DNA of 64,000 nucleotides from Candidatus Eremiobacterota bacterium (GCA_031082125.1 JAVHLM010000022.1:62001-126000), one strand, 5' to 3'; positions 42,960 through 52,676 are shown, numbered from the stretch's first letter. Translations and numbers: made by a program. The notes: generated from the sequence alone by a model not told the origin.

Positions 42960-45900
42960 GACCGTTAAAGCTGATCATAAGGGCTTTCGGGCCTTACGCA
43001 AAAGAGCAGGGCCTGGATTTCAGGGAGCTCAGGAACAACGGGCTCTTCCTGATCCACGGCCCCACGGGGGCAGGAAAGACCTCGATAATTGACGCCATGT
43101 GCTTTGCCCTTTATGGCGAGGCCTCAGGCAAAGAGAGGGACTGCCGTCATTTGAGGAGCCACCACGCAGATGCCCACACCCCCTCGGAAGTGGTCTTTGA
43201 TTTCTCCCTGGGCAGCAGGTCTTACAGGGTGGCAAGAACGCTGGAGTTCGAGCGCCCGAAGAAACGTGCCGGCGGCACCACCAGAGAGATTGCGAAGGCA
43301 TGCCTCTGGGACCGCACAGAATCATGCGGCGATGCGGAAGATGGCCATGTCCTTGCAAGCCAGCCCACCAGGGTGACCGAAAAGGTGGAAGAACTCCTGG
43401 GATTCAAAAGCGACCAGTTCCGCTCTGTGGTAGTCCTCCCCCAGGGGCAGTTCCGGCGCCTCCTGCTTGCAGCCTCCAAGGAGAGAGAACAGATTCTTGA
43501 GACGCTTTTCAGCACGGGGTATTACCGCCTCATCGAGGAGGAGCTGAAAGAGCGCTCCAAAACAATCGAGAGCGAGCTCAAGGAGCTTATGAAGGAGCGG
43601 GATTATGCCCTTAAACATGCTGCAGTGGATAGAGAGGAAGGGGCTGAAAAGAAACTCGAGGAGCTTGCCCTTGAGACAAACCGGCTCCGGGCGGCTCTTG
43701 ACATTTTAAAGGCCGCCGAGGAAGCCTCACAAAAAAGGCTCCAGGAAGGGCGCGAGAACAACAGGAAAATCGATGAGCTCGCCGCGGCGGGAGAAGCTCA
43801 CGGGAAGCTCCTGGCACAAAAGGTAGCCATGGCCGTGAAAAGCGTGGAGCTTGACCGTGCGACGAGAGCCCTGTCTCTTGAAGGCCTTGAGAAGAACCTG
43901 AAAGACAGGGAGAGAGAGCACGAAGATTCGCTGCAGCAGAAACAGAGAGCCGGACAGGCGCTTGAAGCGGCGCACAGAGCCCTGGTGGCGGCACAGGAGG
44001 CGCTCAGGAAAGAGGAGCTCACCAGGGGCCGGCGCGATGCGCTGCAGGTCGCCATGGCAGAGCTCGAAAAGAAGAGAGCCCAGGTGGAGGAGATAGATGA
44101 GGAGAGAGGGCGCCTTGAGGGGATAATAAAACTGATCGGCGCCATGGAATCCGATCACCGCCTGGCCGCCCTGGTGCTGCAGAATACGAGGAAAGAGCTT
44201 GACTCCCTTCATGGCGAGCTTCTGATGGCACAGAAAGAGGCCACCTCAGTTCCCCTCCTCAAAGAGAGCCGGGACGGTGCACGGAAAGAATACGCTCTCG
44301 CCCTGGAGCTGAAAGACCTCCTTCCCCAGATTGAAAAGGCAGCGAAGGACCATAAAGCCCTCGAGGCGGGGCTCGCAGGCATTGAACAGGAGCTGGAAGC
44401 GTCGAAAAAAGAGCGGGATCGCCTGGAGAGAGACTGGCTCAAGGGGCAGGCTGCACACCTTGCGGAAAAACTCGCCAGCGGGGAGCCCTGCCCGGTCTGC
44501 GGCTCGAGGGAGCACCCCTCTCCCGCGAGGACGGCTGAAAAGATACCTGGGGAAGATAAGCTCCGGCAGGCCAGAGGGAAGGTTGAGGCCCTGGAATCAA
44601 AGTGCAGAGATGCTGTGCTGAAGCTGAGCTCTTCAGCACAGCGCCTTGGTATCATGAACGCCCAGAAGGAGGAAAAGGAAAAAAGCCTTGGAGGCTCCCA
44701 TGACGGCATCGTGAGAGCCAGCAAAGAAAAGCTCGATGCCTCGGAAAACAATCTCCAGAGAGGAGAGAAGGCGGCCTCGCTGGTCAGCGCCCTCCAGGGG
44801 AGACAGAAGAGCCTCGTTGATACCCTCAGAAGCAGTGAAGAGCGCTCCGCAGGCCTCAGTGGCGAGCTTCAGGAGCTCACCCGCAGCAGGGGCGCAAGCG
44901 AGGGAATCCTCAAGGGACTTGAAAAGGATGTGCCGGAGTGCCTCAGGAGCATAGAAGCGCTGGAGTCTGCCCTCAGGGAGAAAAATGCCGAGCTTCTCCG
45001 CCTTGAGCAGGCTTTTGAGACGGCAAGAAAGGCTCATGAAGTCGCCTCTGCCGACAGGGCACGGCGCGAGGAATCACTGAGGAAATCTGCGGAGAAGGCC
45101 GCCGAGGCTGCAGGCATACTGGTGAAGGCCGGCGGCGAATTCGAAGGGAATCTGAAAAAGGCCGGCTTCTCTGATGCCGGCGAGTACCGGCAGTCCAGGA
45201 AAACCAGGGAAGCCATGGAGCTCCTGGACAGGGAGATCAAGAAATATGACAGAGAGCTTCATGCCGCAGAGGAAAGCCACCAGAAGGCGAAAGAGGCGGC
45301 GGAAGGCCTCAGGAAATGCGATCTTTCCGCGCTCGGTGATGACCTTGCGGGGACCAAGAAGGAGCTGGGAGAGGCGAACCAGAGATGGGGGGAGCTGGGC
45401 GGCAAAAAGGAGCAGCTTCAGATCTGCCTTGAAAAGCTCGCGCGAAACAAAAGGCAAAGGGAGGCAAAGGAGGAGGAGTACAAAGTGGCGGGGCGGCTCG
45501 CCGAGGTGGCAGGCGGGGAAAATCCCAAAAAAATGACTTTTCAGCGCTATGTTCTCGCATTTCTCCTTGACGACATCCTGGTGGCCGCCACCAGGCGCCT
45601 CAGCCTCATGAGCCTCGGGAGATACAGCCTCCGGCGCGAGACAGAAAAAGGCGATCTGCGCAGGTCAGGGGGGCTCGACCTGATGGCATACGATGATTAC
45701 ACGGGAACGGAGAGGGCAGTGGCCACATTGTCGGGAGGCGAGAGCTTCCTTGCCTCACTTGCCCTCGCCCTGGGCCTTGCTGATGTGGTGCAGGCTTATT
45801 CCGGGGGGATAAGGCTCGACACGATCATGGTCGATGAAGGCTTCGGGAGCCTTGATCCCGAAGCCCTGGAACTCTCATTCAAAGCCCTCGAAGGCCTCCA

Positions 45901-46018
45901 GCAGGGGGGGCGCCTCGTGGGCATCATCTCCCACGTGCCGGAGCTCCGGGAGTGGATCACCGCAAGGCTGGAAGTCACTGCGGGAAAGAAAGGCAGCACC
46001 GCCAGGTTCGTCGTGTAG
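42956..46018 (+). CDS. sbcC: Exonuclease subunit SbcC (Rad50-like ATPase)
   Basis: 1020 residues, GTG start overlapping the end of sbcD (GTGA). Walker A GPTGAGKTS at 35-43 and the C-terminal signature LSGGESFLASLALALGLAD with Walker B TIMVDEGFGSLD make the ABC head. Between them are two long coiled coils with the zinc hook CPVC at 512-515. By family it dimerises through the hook and gates DNA for SbcD cleavage in repair and palindrome control. Length is normal and the frame is intact. Confidence 0.95.
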   Translation: MRPLKLIIRAFGPYAKEQGLDFRELRNNGLFLIHGPTGAGKTSIIDAMCFALYGEASGKERDCRHLRSHHADAHTPSEVVFDFSLGSRSYRVARTLEFERPKKRAGGTTREIAKACLWDRTESCGDAEDGHVLASQPTRVTEKVEELLGFKSDQFRSVVVLPQGQFRRLLLAASKEREQILETLFSTGYYRLIEEELKERSKTIESELKELMKERDYALKHAAVDREEGAEKKLEELALETNRLRAALDILKAAEEASQKRLQEGRENNRKIDELAAAGEAHGKLLAQKVAMAVKSVELDRATRALSLEGLEKNLKDREREHEDSLQQKQRAGQALEAAHRALVAAQEALRKEELTRGRRDALQVAMAELEKKRAQVEEIDEERGRLEGIIKLIGAMESDHRLAALVLQNTRKELDSLHGELLMAQKEATSVPLLKESRDGARKEYALALELKDLLPQIEKAAKDHKALEAGLAGIEQELEASKKERDRLERDWLKGQAAHLAEKLASGEPCPVCGSREHPSPARTAEKIPGEDKLRQARGKVEALESKCRDAVLKLSSSAQRLGIMNAQKEEKEKSLGGSHDGIVRASKEKLDASENNLQRGEKAASLVSALQGRQKSLVDTLRSSEERSAGLSGELQELTRSRGASEGILKGLEKDVPECLRSIEALESALREKNAELLRLEQAFETARKAHEVASADRARREESLRKSAEKAAEAAGILVKAGGEFEGNLKKAGFSDAGEYRQSRKTREAMELLDREIKKYDRELHAAEESHQKAKEAAEGLRKCDLSALGDDLAGTKKELGEANQRWGELGGKKEQLQICLEKLARNKRQREAKEEEYKVAGRLAEVAGGENPKKMTFQRYVLAFLLDDILVAATRRLSLMSLGRYSLRRETEKGDLRRSGGLDLMAYDDYTGTERAVATLSGGESFLASLALALGLADVVQAYSGGIRLDTIMVDEGFGSLDPEALELSFKALEGLQQGGRLVGIISHVPELREWITARLEVTAGKKGSTARFVV

Positions 46019-46071
46019 GGGGAGTTCTGCTGAAAACCTCGAGAGAAGTTACCGCATGTGGCCTCTGCCGC

Positions 46072-48513
46072 CTATTTCACCTGTATCGCAAGTGAAGCCG
46101 CCCCGACACGTGATGTGGCGATGCGAACGGTAAGAGCTGCACCTTCCGTATCATAGAAATACCCTTCCTTTGCCGCCTTGAGGCCCTGGGGAGAATCGGC
46201 CGGCGAAAGGACGGCAGCGCCGCAGGATACTGAACGGGGCTTTTTCATGCCGCAAAGGGTAAAGGCATAGAAGGCAACAGGGCTCTTGTAAGCTGAGACA
46301 GGCCGCGAGATAGTGAGGGTTCCCTTTCCGTTTATTTTGATGGCCGTAGTGCTGAAGATGCCATCCTTATAGCGGCGGGTCACCCCGTCATCCTCATAGA
46401 GCTCCCATGATGACTCCCCGCCGGGGAACACTTTGAACTCAAGCTCCCTGGAGACCTTCTCGCCGGTAAACTGCATCGGCTCTCCCAGCGGCACCACGGC
46501 GCCCTCGCGCAGATACAGGGGAACCCTGTGCAGGGGCGCATCGGAGGTAATCCACTGCTTTCCCTCGCATATGGTTCCTTTCCACCAATCAAGCCATTTC
46601 CCCGCCGGGAGATAGAGCTTTTTGGCCGTCTCATGCTCTGAGAGCACAGGCGCCACGAGGAATGAATCTCCTACCATGAACTGCTCCTGGGCCTCGGGCT
46701 TGTAGCATTCATCGTCATGCTGGAAATTCAGGAACATGGGCCTCATGAGAGGGATACCGGTCTTTGAGGCCCTGGAGAACTCGCTGTAAAGGAAAGGAAG
46801 AAGCCTGTAGCGCAGTGTGATGATGTCGCGGGTGAGATCCCGCGCCGTCTCGCCAAGGGCCCATGGCTCCTTGTCCGGCATCCCGGTGCAGGAATGGCCC
46901 CTGAAGAAGGGGGTGAAGGCGCCAAGCTGCATCCACCTGATATAGAGGCTGGGCGAGGGGCACCCGTCAAAGCCGCCCACGTCACTCCCCACAAAGGGCA
47001 GTCCCGAGATGCCCATCGAGAGCGGCATGAAGCAGGCAAGCTTCAGGTGATCCTCGCTGGCCACGTTGTCGCCTGTCCACATGGCGGCGTAGCGCTGCGT
47101 ACCGGAAAATCCTGCCCTGGTGAGAATGAAGGGGCGCTTGTCAGAGTACTTGTTGAGCGCATCGAATGTGGCGTGGGCCATCTCAAGGCCATAGACATTG
47201 TGAGCTTTCCTGTGGTCGGCGCCATGGCCATTGTCGTCAAACCTCACGATGTCGATGAAGTTGCCTCCCCAGAGGGCCGGCTCGTTCATATCATTCCAGA
47301 ATCCTGCGATGCCCTGGGCCATCAGGGCCGAAAGCTTCTCACCCCACCAGGCCCTTGTCTCCTTCTTGGTGAAATCAGGGAAATATGCCCACGAGGGCCA
47401 GACCTGGCCCTGAAAGGGCACGCCGTCGGGGTACTTTGCAAAGAGATCACGGGCGAGACCCTCCTGCGCGGCGAAATAATTGCTGTCGGCCTTCACGCCG
47501 GGATCTATGATGGTGACGATCTTGAAGCCGTCGCGGCCCAGGTCGGCAATCATTCCTGCCGGGTCGGGGAAGCGCGTCTTATCCCAGGTGAAGACGCGGT
47601 AACCATCCATGTAGTCTATGTCCAGGTAGATCACGTCGCAGGGGATCTTATGCTTCCTGAAGCTCCTGGCCACTTCGCGGACCTTCTCCTCGGGGAAGTA
47701 GCTCCAGCGGCTCTGCTGGTAACCCAGGGCCCAGAGGGGGGGAAGCTCCATCCTGCCGGTGAGCTCCGTGTATGACGAGATGACTTTCTTCATCGAAGGC
47801 CCCCAGATGAAGTAATAGTCCAGGTCGCCCTTCTCGGCGCCGAACCAGTAAAGACGGTTGTTGCTCGCTCCCATGTTGAAATAGGACTTATAGGTGTTGT
47901 CCATGAAGATGCCGTACGCCTGGTGATCTCTTTCAGCGATGAAGAAAGGGATCGAGGAATAGAGAGGGTCCTGCTTCTTCGTGTACGAGGGGAAATCAGA
48001 GTTCCACATGGTGTACTGGGAGCCCCGGCGGTCCAGGGTTCCTGTCTTTTCGCCAAGGCCGAAAAAGCGCTCGTCGGGGAAAAGACGCTTGAAGCAGCGC
48101 ACCTCGCCTCCATCGAAGGCCATGCCGAAGCTTTTCTCATCTTCGCAGAGCAGCGTTCCCCCGGCAGTATGGATGGCGACCCTGCATGGTTTTTTTGTGA
48201 TCCTCACCGTAAGGGTGCCGGTTGCAAGCTCATAATACTCCGGTTTCTCGGAGAGCGAGAACTGCACGGGAGCGGCCTTGTTTTCCCGCACGGCATAAGA
48301 GGGCGCCTCCGAGAATTTCCCGCCTGCATTGAAGCGGAACCTTATTATGTCAGGCTTTATGACATGGACCTGGAAAGCGGCGTTGGAAAGCTTGAAGTCC
48401 GCGTATGTATCGTGCTTTGTGCAAGAGGCTGCATCGCCGGCGAAAGTAAAGTCGGCCCATGACGGGACGGTGAGCGTAATGAGCAGCGCCGCAAGGGCAA
48501 AGATGGTTCTCAT
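46072..48513 (-). CDS. Glycoside hydrolase family 31, exported
   Basis: 813 residues. A signal peptide (MRTIFALAALLITLTVPSWA) precedes an N-terminal beta domain, the GH31 barrel and C-terminal beta domains. The catalytic nucleophile is Asp408 in GFWNDMNEP and the acid/base is Asp482 in WTGDN; both are present. GH31 enzymes cut alpha-glucosides or alpha-xylosides. The ATG at 48513 has GGAGG eight bases upstream; the open frame continues upstream into the next gene in another frame, but that extension is not homologous and is rejected. The substrate is not clear from sequence. Confidence 0.92.
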   Translation of the reverse strand: MRTIFALAALLITLTVPSWADFTFAGDAASCTKHDTYADFKLSNAAFQVHVIKPDIIRFRFNAGGKFSEAPSYAVRENKAAPVQFSLSEKPEYYELATGTLTVRITKKPCRVAIHTAGGTLLCEDEKSFGMAFDGGEVRCFKRLFPDERFFGLGEKTGTLDRRGSQYTMWNSDFPSYTKKQDPLYSSIPFFIAERDHQAYGIFMDNTYKSYFNMGASNNRLYWFGAEKGDLDYYFIWGPSMKKVISSYTELTGRMELPPLWALGYQQSRWSYFPEEKVREVARSFRKHKIPCDVIYLDIDYMDGYRVFTWDKTRFPDPAGMIADLGRDGFKIVTIIDPGVKADSNYFAAQEGLARDLFAKYPDGVPFQGQVWPSWAYFPDFTKKETRAWWGEKLSALMAQGIAGFWNDMNEPALWGGNFIDIVRFDDNGHGADHRKAHNVYGLEMAHATFDALNKYSDKRPFILTRAGFSGTQRYAAMWTGDNVASEDHLKLACFMPLSMGISGLPFVGSDVGGFDGCPSPSLYIRWMQLGAFTPFFRGHSCTGMPDKEPWALGETARDLTRDIITLRYRLLPFLYSEFSRASKTGIPLMRPMFLNFQHDDECYKPEAQEQFMVGDSFLVAPVLSEHETAKKLYLPAGKWLDWWKGTICEGKQWITSDAPLHRVPLYLREGAVVPLGEPMQFTGEKVSRELEFKVFPGGESSWELYEDDGVTRRYKDGIFSTTAIKINGKGTLTISRPVSAYKSPVAFYAFTLCGMKKPRSVSCGAAVLSPADSPQGLKAAKEGYFYDTEGAALTVRIATSRVGAASLAIQVK

Positions 48514-48641
48514 GGAAATGTCCTCCCTGTGAAGTGAAATCAGACACTCCATGACTGATTGTTTTTCCCTGCCCCCTTTTCCTTCCGGGCGGTGGGATTG
48601 CATCGGCCGCGCTGTTCCGGAGGCGGATATCGGCAGAGAGC

Positions 48642-49670
48642 TTACTCCCTGGCGCCGTATTTCCTGAGGATCTCCGCCGCATCCTTTTTCCTGCTCCGCA
48701 GCGCGCAGCCCAGCGGTGTCCTGCCCTCCCTGTCCCTTATGGCACTGTCGGCTCCCTTCGAGAGAAGGACCTCCACCACCTCGGCAGCTCCCCTGCTGGC
48801 TGCCCAGTGAAGGGGGGTTTTGCCAGACTTGGTATCCTTTTGATTCACCTTCGCACCTTTGGAGATGAGGAGCAGCACGAGGCCCTTCTGCCCGTATGAC
48901 GCGGCGTAGTGAAGGGCTGTCCATCCCCGGGAATCGGCAGCCTTCACATCGGCGCCTTTCGCGATGAGAAGCTCCGCCGCTTTCTGGTTCCCCTGCACCG
49001 AGGCGCTCTGCAGGAGGGTCTTCCCGTTCCGGTCCTTCTCGTTCACCATCTCAGGGTTGAAGGTGAGGAGCTCCTTGAGCTTCGAGAGATTATTTTCTCT
49101 CACGGCAGAGACGAAGTCATCAATCTCCTCATAGCCTCTTATGGTCACCTTCTGGTGGCGGTAATCCCAGGGCGCCTCGGCATCGGCCATGGCCCAGAGC
49201 CCCAGCTTTTTTGCCCTGGCATCCTCCTCTGCCCTGGCAAGCTCCGGATCCTTGGAATAGTGCCTGTAATGCCAGGCGAGTCCTGCCTTGACCAGCTCGA
49301 GCGAGAGATCCTTCCCCTTCACAATAACTCGCGCGACAGTCCTTTTATATCTGTCATGGGTGACTATGTTTACCGTGACATTCTGGCTGAGCACCATGCC
49401 GGCGGTGAACTTCTTTGCCCTGGTGCCGAAGGGCTGCCCTTTCTCGGGGCAGTCCACTCCTTCCAGGCGCACTTCCACGTCACCGCTCTGGCCCTGGCAA
49501 AAGACCAGTATGGTGTCGCCGTCGATCACTTCATCACAGCGGCCGGTAAAAGATTCCGAAAAAGCCGGCTCGCAGGTGAACCACAGAAGCATCAGGGAGA
49601 GAATCAGTAGAATTCGGGTGAAGACCTTTCCGCCCGGCCCCACTTGGAATGCCATTCCTTGCCGCTCCAT
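48642..49670 (-). CDS. Exported thermonuclease (SNase-like) with ankyrin repeats
   Basis: 342 residues from the ATG at 49670 (GAGAGG upstream). A signal peptide or anchor precedes a staphylococcal-nuclease fold: DGDTI, VRLEGVDCPEKGQ (catalytic Arg and Glu) and DRYKRTVARV (catalytic Arg), then GLAWHYRHYS. The C-terminal 140 residues are ankyrin repeats (GWTALHYAASYGQKGLVLLL, KTPLHWAASRGAAEVVEVLL). SNase-like enzymes cut DNA and RNA with calcium. The ankyrin part may hold an inhibitor or partner. GH31 lies 128 bp downstream on the same strand. Confidence 0.85.
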   Translation of the reverse strand: MERQGMAFQVGPGGKVFTRILLILSLMLLWFTCEPAFSESFTGRCDEVIDGDTILVFCQGQSGDVEVRLEGVDCPEKGQPFGTRAKKFTAGMVLSQNVTVNIVTHDRYKRTVARVIVKGKDLSLELVKAGLAWHYRHYSKDPELARAEEDARAKKLGLWAMADAEAPWDYRHQKVTIRGYEEIDDFVSAVRENNLSKLKELLTFNPEMVNEKDRNGKTLLQSASVQGNQKAAELLIAKGADVKAADSRGWTALHYAASYGQKGLVLLLISKGAKVNQKDTKSGKTPLHWAASRGAAEVVEVLLSKGADSAIRDREGRTPLGCALRSRKKDAAEILRKYGARE

Positions 49671-49768
49671 ACCGCTGACCTCTCTTTCACCCTCTATAAA
49701 AGCACACAAGGCAAAAAGTGACAGCGGCCCTTTCAGGCATGCCAGGCTCGGGCGGGGTCCCCCCCACG

Positions 49769-50419
49769 CTATTCGTAGATACCTTCCTTCGGAGTGTACA
49801 TCATAGGCCCCCGGTTGCCTCTCACTCTTGAAGGAAGGTTGCAGTAAAGAGTGTATGTGGAGAGATCGCGGCTTGTCTCATAGGCGAATTCAAGCTTAAA
49901 GCCATACCTGCTCTCGTAGAATCTCTTTTCATTCTCGCTGAGCGGGCTTCCGGCGGGTGAAGGATACTCTTTCATATAGCGGGGCAAGAGCTCTCCCAGG
50001 CGGGATGGAAATTTCCCCTCATGGTCAAGGGAATAGCGCTCGAGGGCCATTCCGACGTCCTTCATCCTGGACTTCAAGGCGGTTACATGGTAAGAGAGAA
50101 AAGGCCTTATGGAGAGCACGGTGCTCCATGAGAGAAGCAGCAGCACCAGGATGGCGGCAAGAACGGCCTTTCTCGCAGAGGGGAGAGGAGCGCCCTGGAA
50201 AAGCCTCCTGAAATCCTCTCTGAAGATGACTCTCAGGGTGGCGAAAAGAAGCACCGTAATGAACAGGTAGAGCATTCTCACGGTGATGTTATAAGGGACA
50301 TTTATCATGAACAGCATCACGAGGAGCAGGTCCAGAAAATAGTAAGTCTTGTTTGAGAGCAGATAATAGTTTGCCGCGTAAAGAGCCACGATTGCGCTGT
50401 AAATCCACACGGGATTCAA
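49769..50419 (-). CDS. Multi-pass membrane protein with pseudopilin-like C-terminal domain
   Basis: 216 residues. Four hydrophobic helices fill the first 115 residues, the last ending near YHVTALKSRMKDV. The rest (MALERYSLDHEGKFPSRLGE, YMKEYP) resembles the head of type II secretion major pseudopilins and the orphan pilin at 9157, but there is no prepilin cleavage site. The gene starts with TTG at 50419 and has a weak ribosome site. It follows the 27-residue exported peptide and the kinase on the same strand, likely in one operon. Confidence 0.65.
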   Translation of the reverse strand: MNPVWIYSAIVALYAANYYLLSNKTYYFLDLLLVMLFMINVPYNITVRMLYLFITVLLFATLRVIFREDFRRLFQGAPLPSARKAVLAAILVLLLLSWSTVLSIRPFLSYHVTALKSRMKDVGMALERYSLDHEGKFPSRLGELLPRYMKEYPSPAGSPLSENEKRFYESRYGFKLEFAYETSRDLSTYTLYCNLPSRVRGNRGPMMYTPKEGIYE

Positions 50420-50437
50420 TGATGAATAGACGCTGAG

Positions 50438-50521
50438 TCAGGCCTCGCAGGCAAAGCATGGGGCAGAGAGCAGCACTGTGCCCGTCATGAACGCGGCAAA
50501 AGCCAATGTCACCTTCTTCAT
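50438..50521 (-). CDS. 27-residue exported peptide
   Basis: The ATG at 50521 has GGAGGTG five bases upstream. The reading frame is MKKVTLAFAAFMTGTVLLSA then PCFACEA, a complete signal peptide with almost no mature part. Two Cys (and possibly a lipobox-like end) remain. It is too good a start and signal to be chance, so it is either a translated peptide or the 5' relic of a lost secreted gene. It lies 17 bp after the kinase stop. Confidence 0.5.
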   Translation of the reverse strand: MKKVTLAFAAFMTGTVLLSAPCFACEA

Positions 50522-50538
50522 TTTTTCACCTCCTTGGA

Positions 50539-52029
50539 TCACGGTCCTGTTCCCTGCTGCCTTCTCCTGATCATGAAGTAAAGCGCGGCGCCGCAGAGAG
50601 CGGCGATGGAAAGCGAAGCCACTGCCTTGACCAGCATGGTGTTTCCCAGGGTGAGATAGGAGAGGGGAAACACCAGGACGGCAACGGCGATGAGAATTAA
50701 CGGCGACACGTCTCTCCCCTCCTGGAGCTCATCGGCGGCAAGGAGCTCCTGGACTTTTGCGAGCTCCTGCCCGAGAGGCAGAAGACTCTGGTACCTCTCA
50801 TCAGGATTTCTCCTGAGGCATTTCATGACGACCCCCTCGAGCTCCGGGGAGACTTTCCGGTTGAATTTTCTTAAGGCGGGAAAACTGAAATGAAAGCTCT
50901 GGAGGTCCTGGAGAGAGAGAAGATAATAGAGGGTGGCGCCGAGCGCATAGATATCGGACCGCCCGTCTGTCTGCCCCGCTCCGTACTGCTCGGGAGGCGA
51001 AAAGCCGGGAGTCCCGTAAATATGGGTGTCCCTCTCCTTTTCAGGATCGTAGAGCCGCGCTATCCCGAAATCGATGAGGCGGGGCTTCCCCCTCTCGGTG
51101 AGTATGATATTGGAAGGCTTCAGGTCCCTGAAAATCAGGGGACGGGGCTCTCTGCCATGAAGATATTCCAGGATCTGCACGATCTCCATGGCAAGGTCCA
51201 CCGCCCGCCTGGCATCATATGGGGCCCCTGCCCCGGCGACCAGGCTCTCCAGGTTTTCGCCCCGCACGGCTTCCATGACAAGAAAGAGCGATTCCCGCTC
51301 CGTGAAATACTCTATCACCTTGGGGATGGCAGGATGATTGAGGGCCGAGAGGATGGCGCATTCCCTCTCAAAGAGCTTGACTGTCTCTTCGCGCTCTTCG
51401 ATGCCGGCAGCAGCGGTGCTGACCTCCTTCATCACCCATTCCACGCCGCCGGCAGGGTGCTGAAGGTCATGCACGAGATAGACGGACCCCGTCGCGCCGC
51501 AGCCTATACCCCTCACGATCCTGTAACGCTCTTTCACCGTGTCGCCGGGCTTCCTTTCAAAGAGGGGAGTGCCGCTCTCCTTCGCGGTGTCCTGCCCGCC
51601 GCGCTGCTGCGGCGCCTTTCCTTCCTCATCGGCAGGCCGATGGGTGGCGAAGAGGCTGACAAGGGCAGCCAGCGACAGCAGCAGCGAAAACAGCGGCAGG
51701 GGAGTATGCCAGATCGAGTCCATGAACAGCGCGAACAGAATCAGCACCGAGATGAAATGAAGGGCTGCGCACCCTTTCGCCCACGGGAGGCTCCTGTAGC
51801 TTCTCCAGGCAGTGAGAAGTCCTGTGATCCCGGGGAGAATCGTGAAGGCAAATTTATAGGAATCATTCCATCCCATGCGGATTTGATCAGCGAGCATGGG
51901 AAAGAGCAGCACGAAAACAAGGGTGTACACCACGCCGTTGGTTCCCGCCGTGAGCGTGGGAAGCATCACCGGGAAAAAGGGAAGAGCTTTTCGCGCCCTG
52001 CGCTTTGCTCCTTCTGTGCGGTGCTCCAT
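50539..52029 (-). CDS. Membrane Ser/Thr protein kinase
   Basis: 496 residues from the ATG at 52029 (GGGGGGT upstream). Four or so N-terminal hydrophobic helices (to about 130) precede a kinase with GIGCGATGSVYL, MKEV lysine, FRDLKPSN and DFG. The catalytic loop starts FRD rather than HRD, a change tolerated in many active kinases (YRD). Two more helices end the protein, so the kinase domain sits in a cytosolic loop between membrane segments. Substrates unknown. The start of transcription is predicted at about 52061 from the promoter at 52068-52097. Confidence 0.9.
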   Translation of the reverse strand: MEHRTEGAKRRARKALPFFPVMLPTLTAGTNGVVYTLVFVLLFPMLADQIRMGWNDSYKFAFTILPGITGLLTAWRSYRSLPWAKGCAALHFISVLILFALFMDSIWHTPLPLFSLLLSLAALVSLFATHRPADEEGKAPQQRGGQDTAKESGTPLFERKPGDTVKERYRIVRGIGCGATGSVYLVHDLQHPAGGVEWVMKEVSTAAAGIEEREETVKLFERECAILSALNHPAIPKVIEYFTERESLFLVMEAVRGENLESLVAGAGAPYDARRAVDLAMEIVQILEYLHGREPRPLIFRDLKPSNIILTERGKPRLIDFGIARLYDPEKERDTHIYGTPGFSPPEQYGAGQTDGRSDIYALGATLYYLLSLQDLQSFHFSFPALRKFNRKVSPELEGVVMKCLRRNPDERYQSLLPLGQELAKVQELLAADELQEGRDVSPLILIAVAVLVFPLSYLTLGNTMLVKAVASLSIAALCGAALYFMIRRRQQGTGP

Positions 52030-52067
52030 GGTACCCCCCGGGAGAAAGGCCATTCTCCCCCCTGGAA

Positions 52068-52097
52068 ATTGTAACCAATAAGGGGATGCAAAGTCAA
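52068..52097 (-). promoter_or_regulatory. Sigma-70-type promoter for the membrane kinase
   Basis: On the minus strand TTGACT (52092-52097) and TACAAT (52068-52073) are 18 bases apart, about 40 bp upstream of the ATG. Confidence 0.6.
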
Positions 52098-52209
52098 GCG
52101 CTCTTCTTTATTTGTCATTTTTTTAGGATTCCGGGAGGGCATCTCTGTTTTTTCTGGAAGATCCATAGTGAGTCGGCTGTCAGAAGGCAAAGGACGGAGG
52201 TGAGCTGTC

Positions 52210-52656
52210 ATGAGCAGTTTTATGGAGGATGTCGAGAAAGGCATCTATCACTTCAACAGGTACATAGATTTTTCCGCAGAGAGCCTTGAGTTCATCGCCT
52301 ACAATGTCCTGGGGCCCGTCATAATCGGGACATCGAGAGCAAGCCAGAGCAACAGGGGCAAGTTTCTCACCACCCTCGCCGTGAGGGACTTTCTTTCCGA
52401 AGGCTTCAGCGACGACGGAGTCAATCTGAGAAACCTCCACAGGATCTTTCATTACTGCCCTGACAATGCGCCTCCCGAAGGATGCGTGATGGCCGAGGCT
52501 GACGATTACAAGACAGCCCTCAAGAACCACAGGAAAACCATCAGCGACTATATCAGCGAGCTCGAGGACGAGGAGTATATCGGGCTCTTCGAAGAATACG
52601 AGCACTACGGCGAGTTTGAAGGGGAAGATGACGAAGAGACCCCTGAATGCCCATAA
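52210..52656 (+). CDS. Acidic-tailed hypothetical protein
   Basis: 148 residues, no signal peptide. The C-terminal 40 residues are strongly acidic. The central part has conserved-looking hydrophobic helices with DFSAESLEFIAYNVLGPVII. GGAGGTG precedes the ATG. No family recognised. It overlaps the frame of the TPR gene only if that gene's earliest start is used; the likely TPR start is 20 bp downstream, so both are probably co-transcribed. Confidence 0.6.
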   Translation: MSSFMEDVEKGIYHFNRYIDFSAESLEFIAYNVLGPVIIGTSRASQSNRGKFLTTLAVRDFLSEGFSDDGVNLRNLHRIFHYCPDNAPPEGCVMAEADDYKTALKNHRKTISDYISELEDEEYIGLFEEYEHYGEFEGEDDEETPECP

Positions 52657-52676
52657 GCCGCCTCCAGGGAAAGAAT

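Noticed and set aside
46072-48924. GH31 open frame extending 137 codons upstream of 48513
   Set aside because: The extension is antisense-frame sequence of the thermonuclease gene region, lacks a ribosome site and precedes a clear signal peptide start at 48513.
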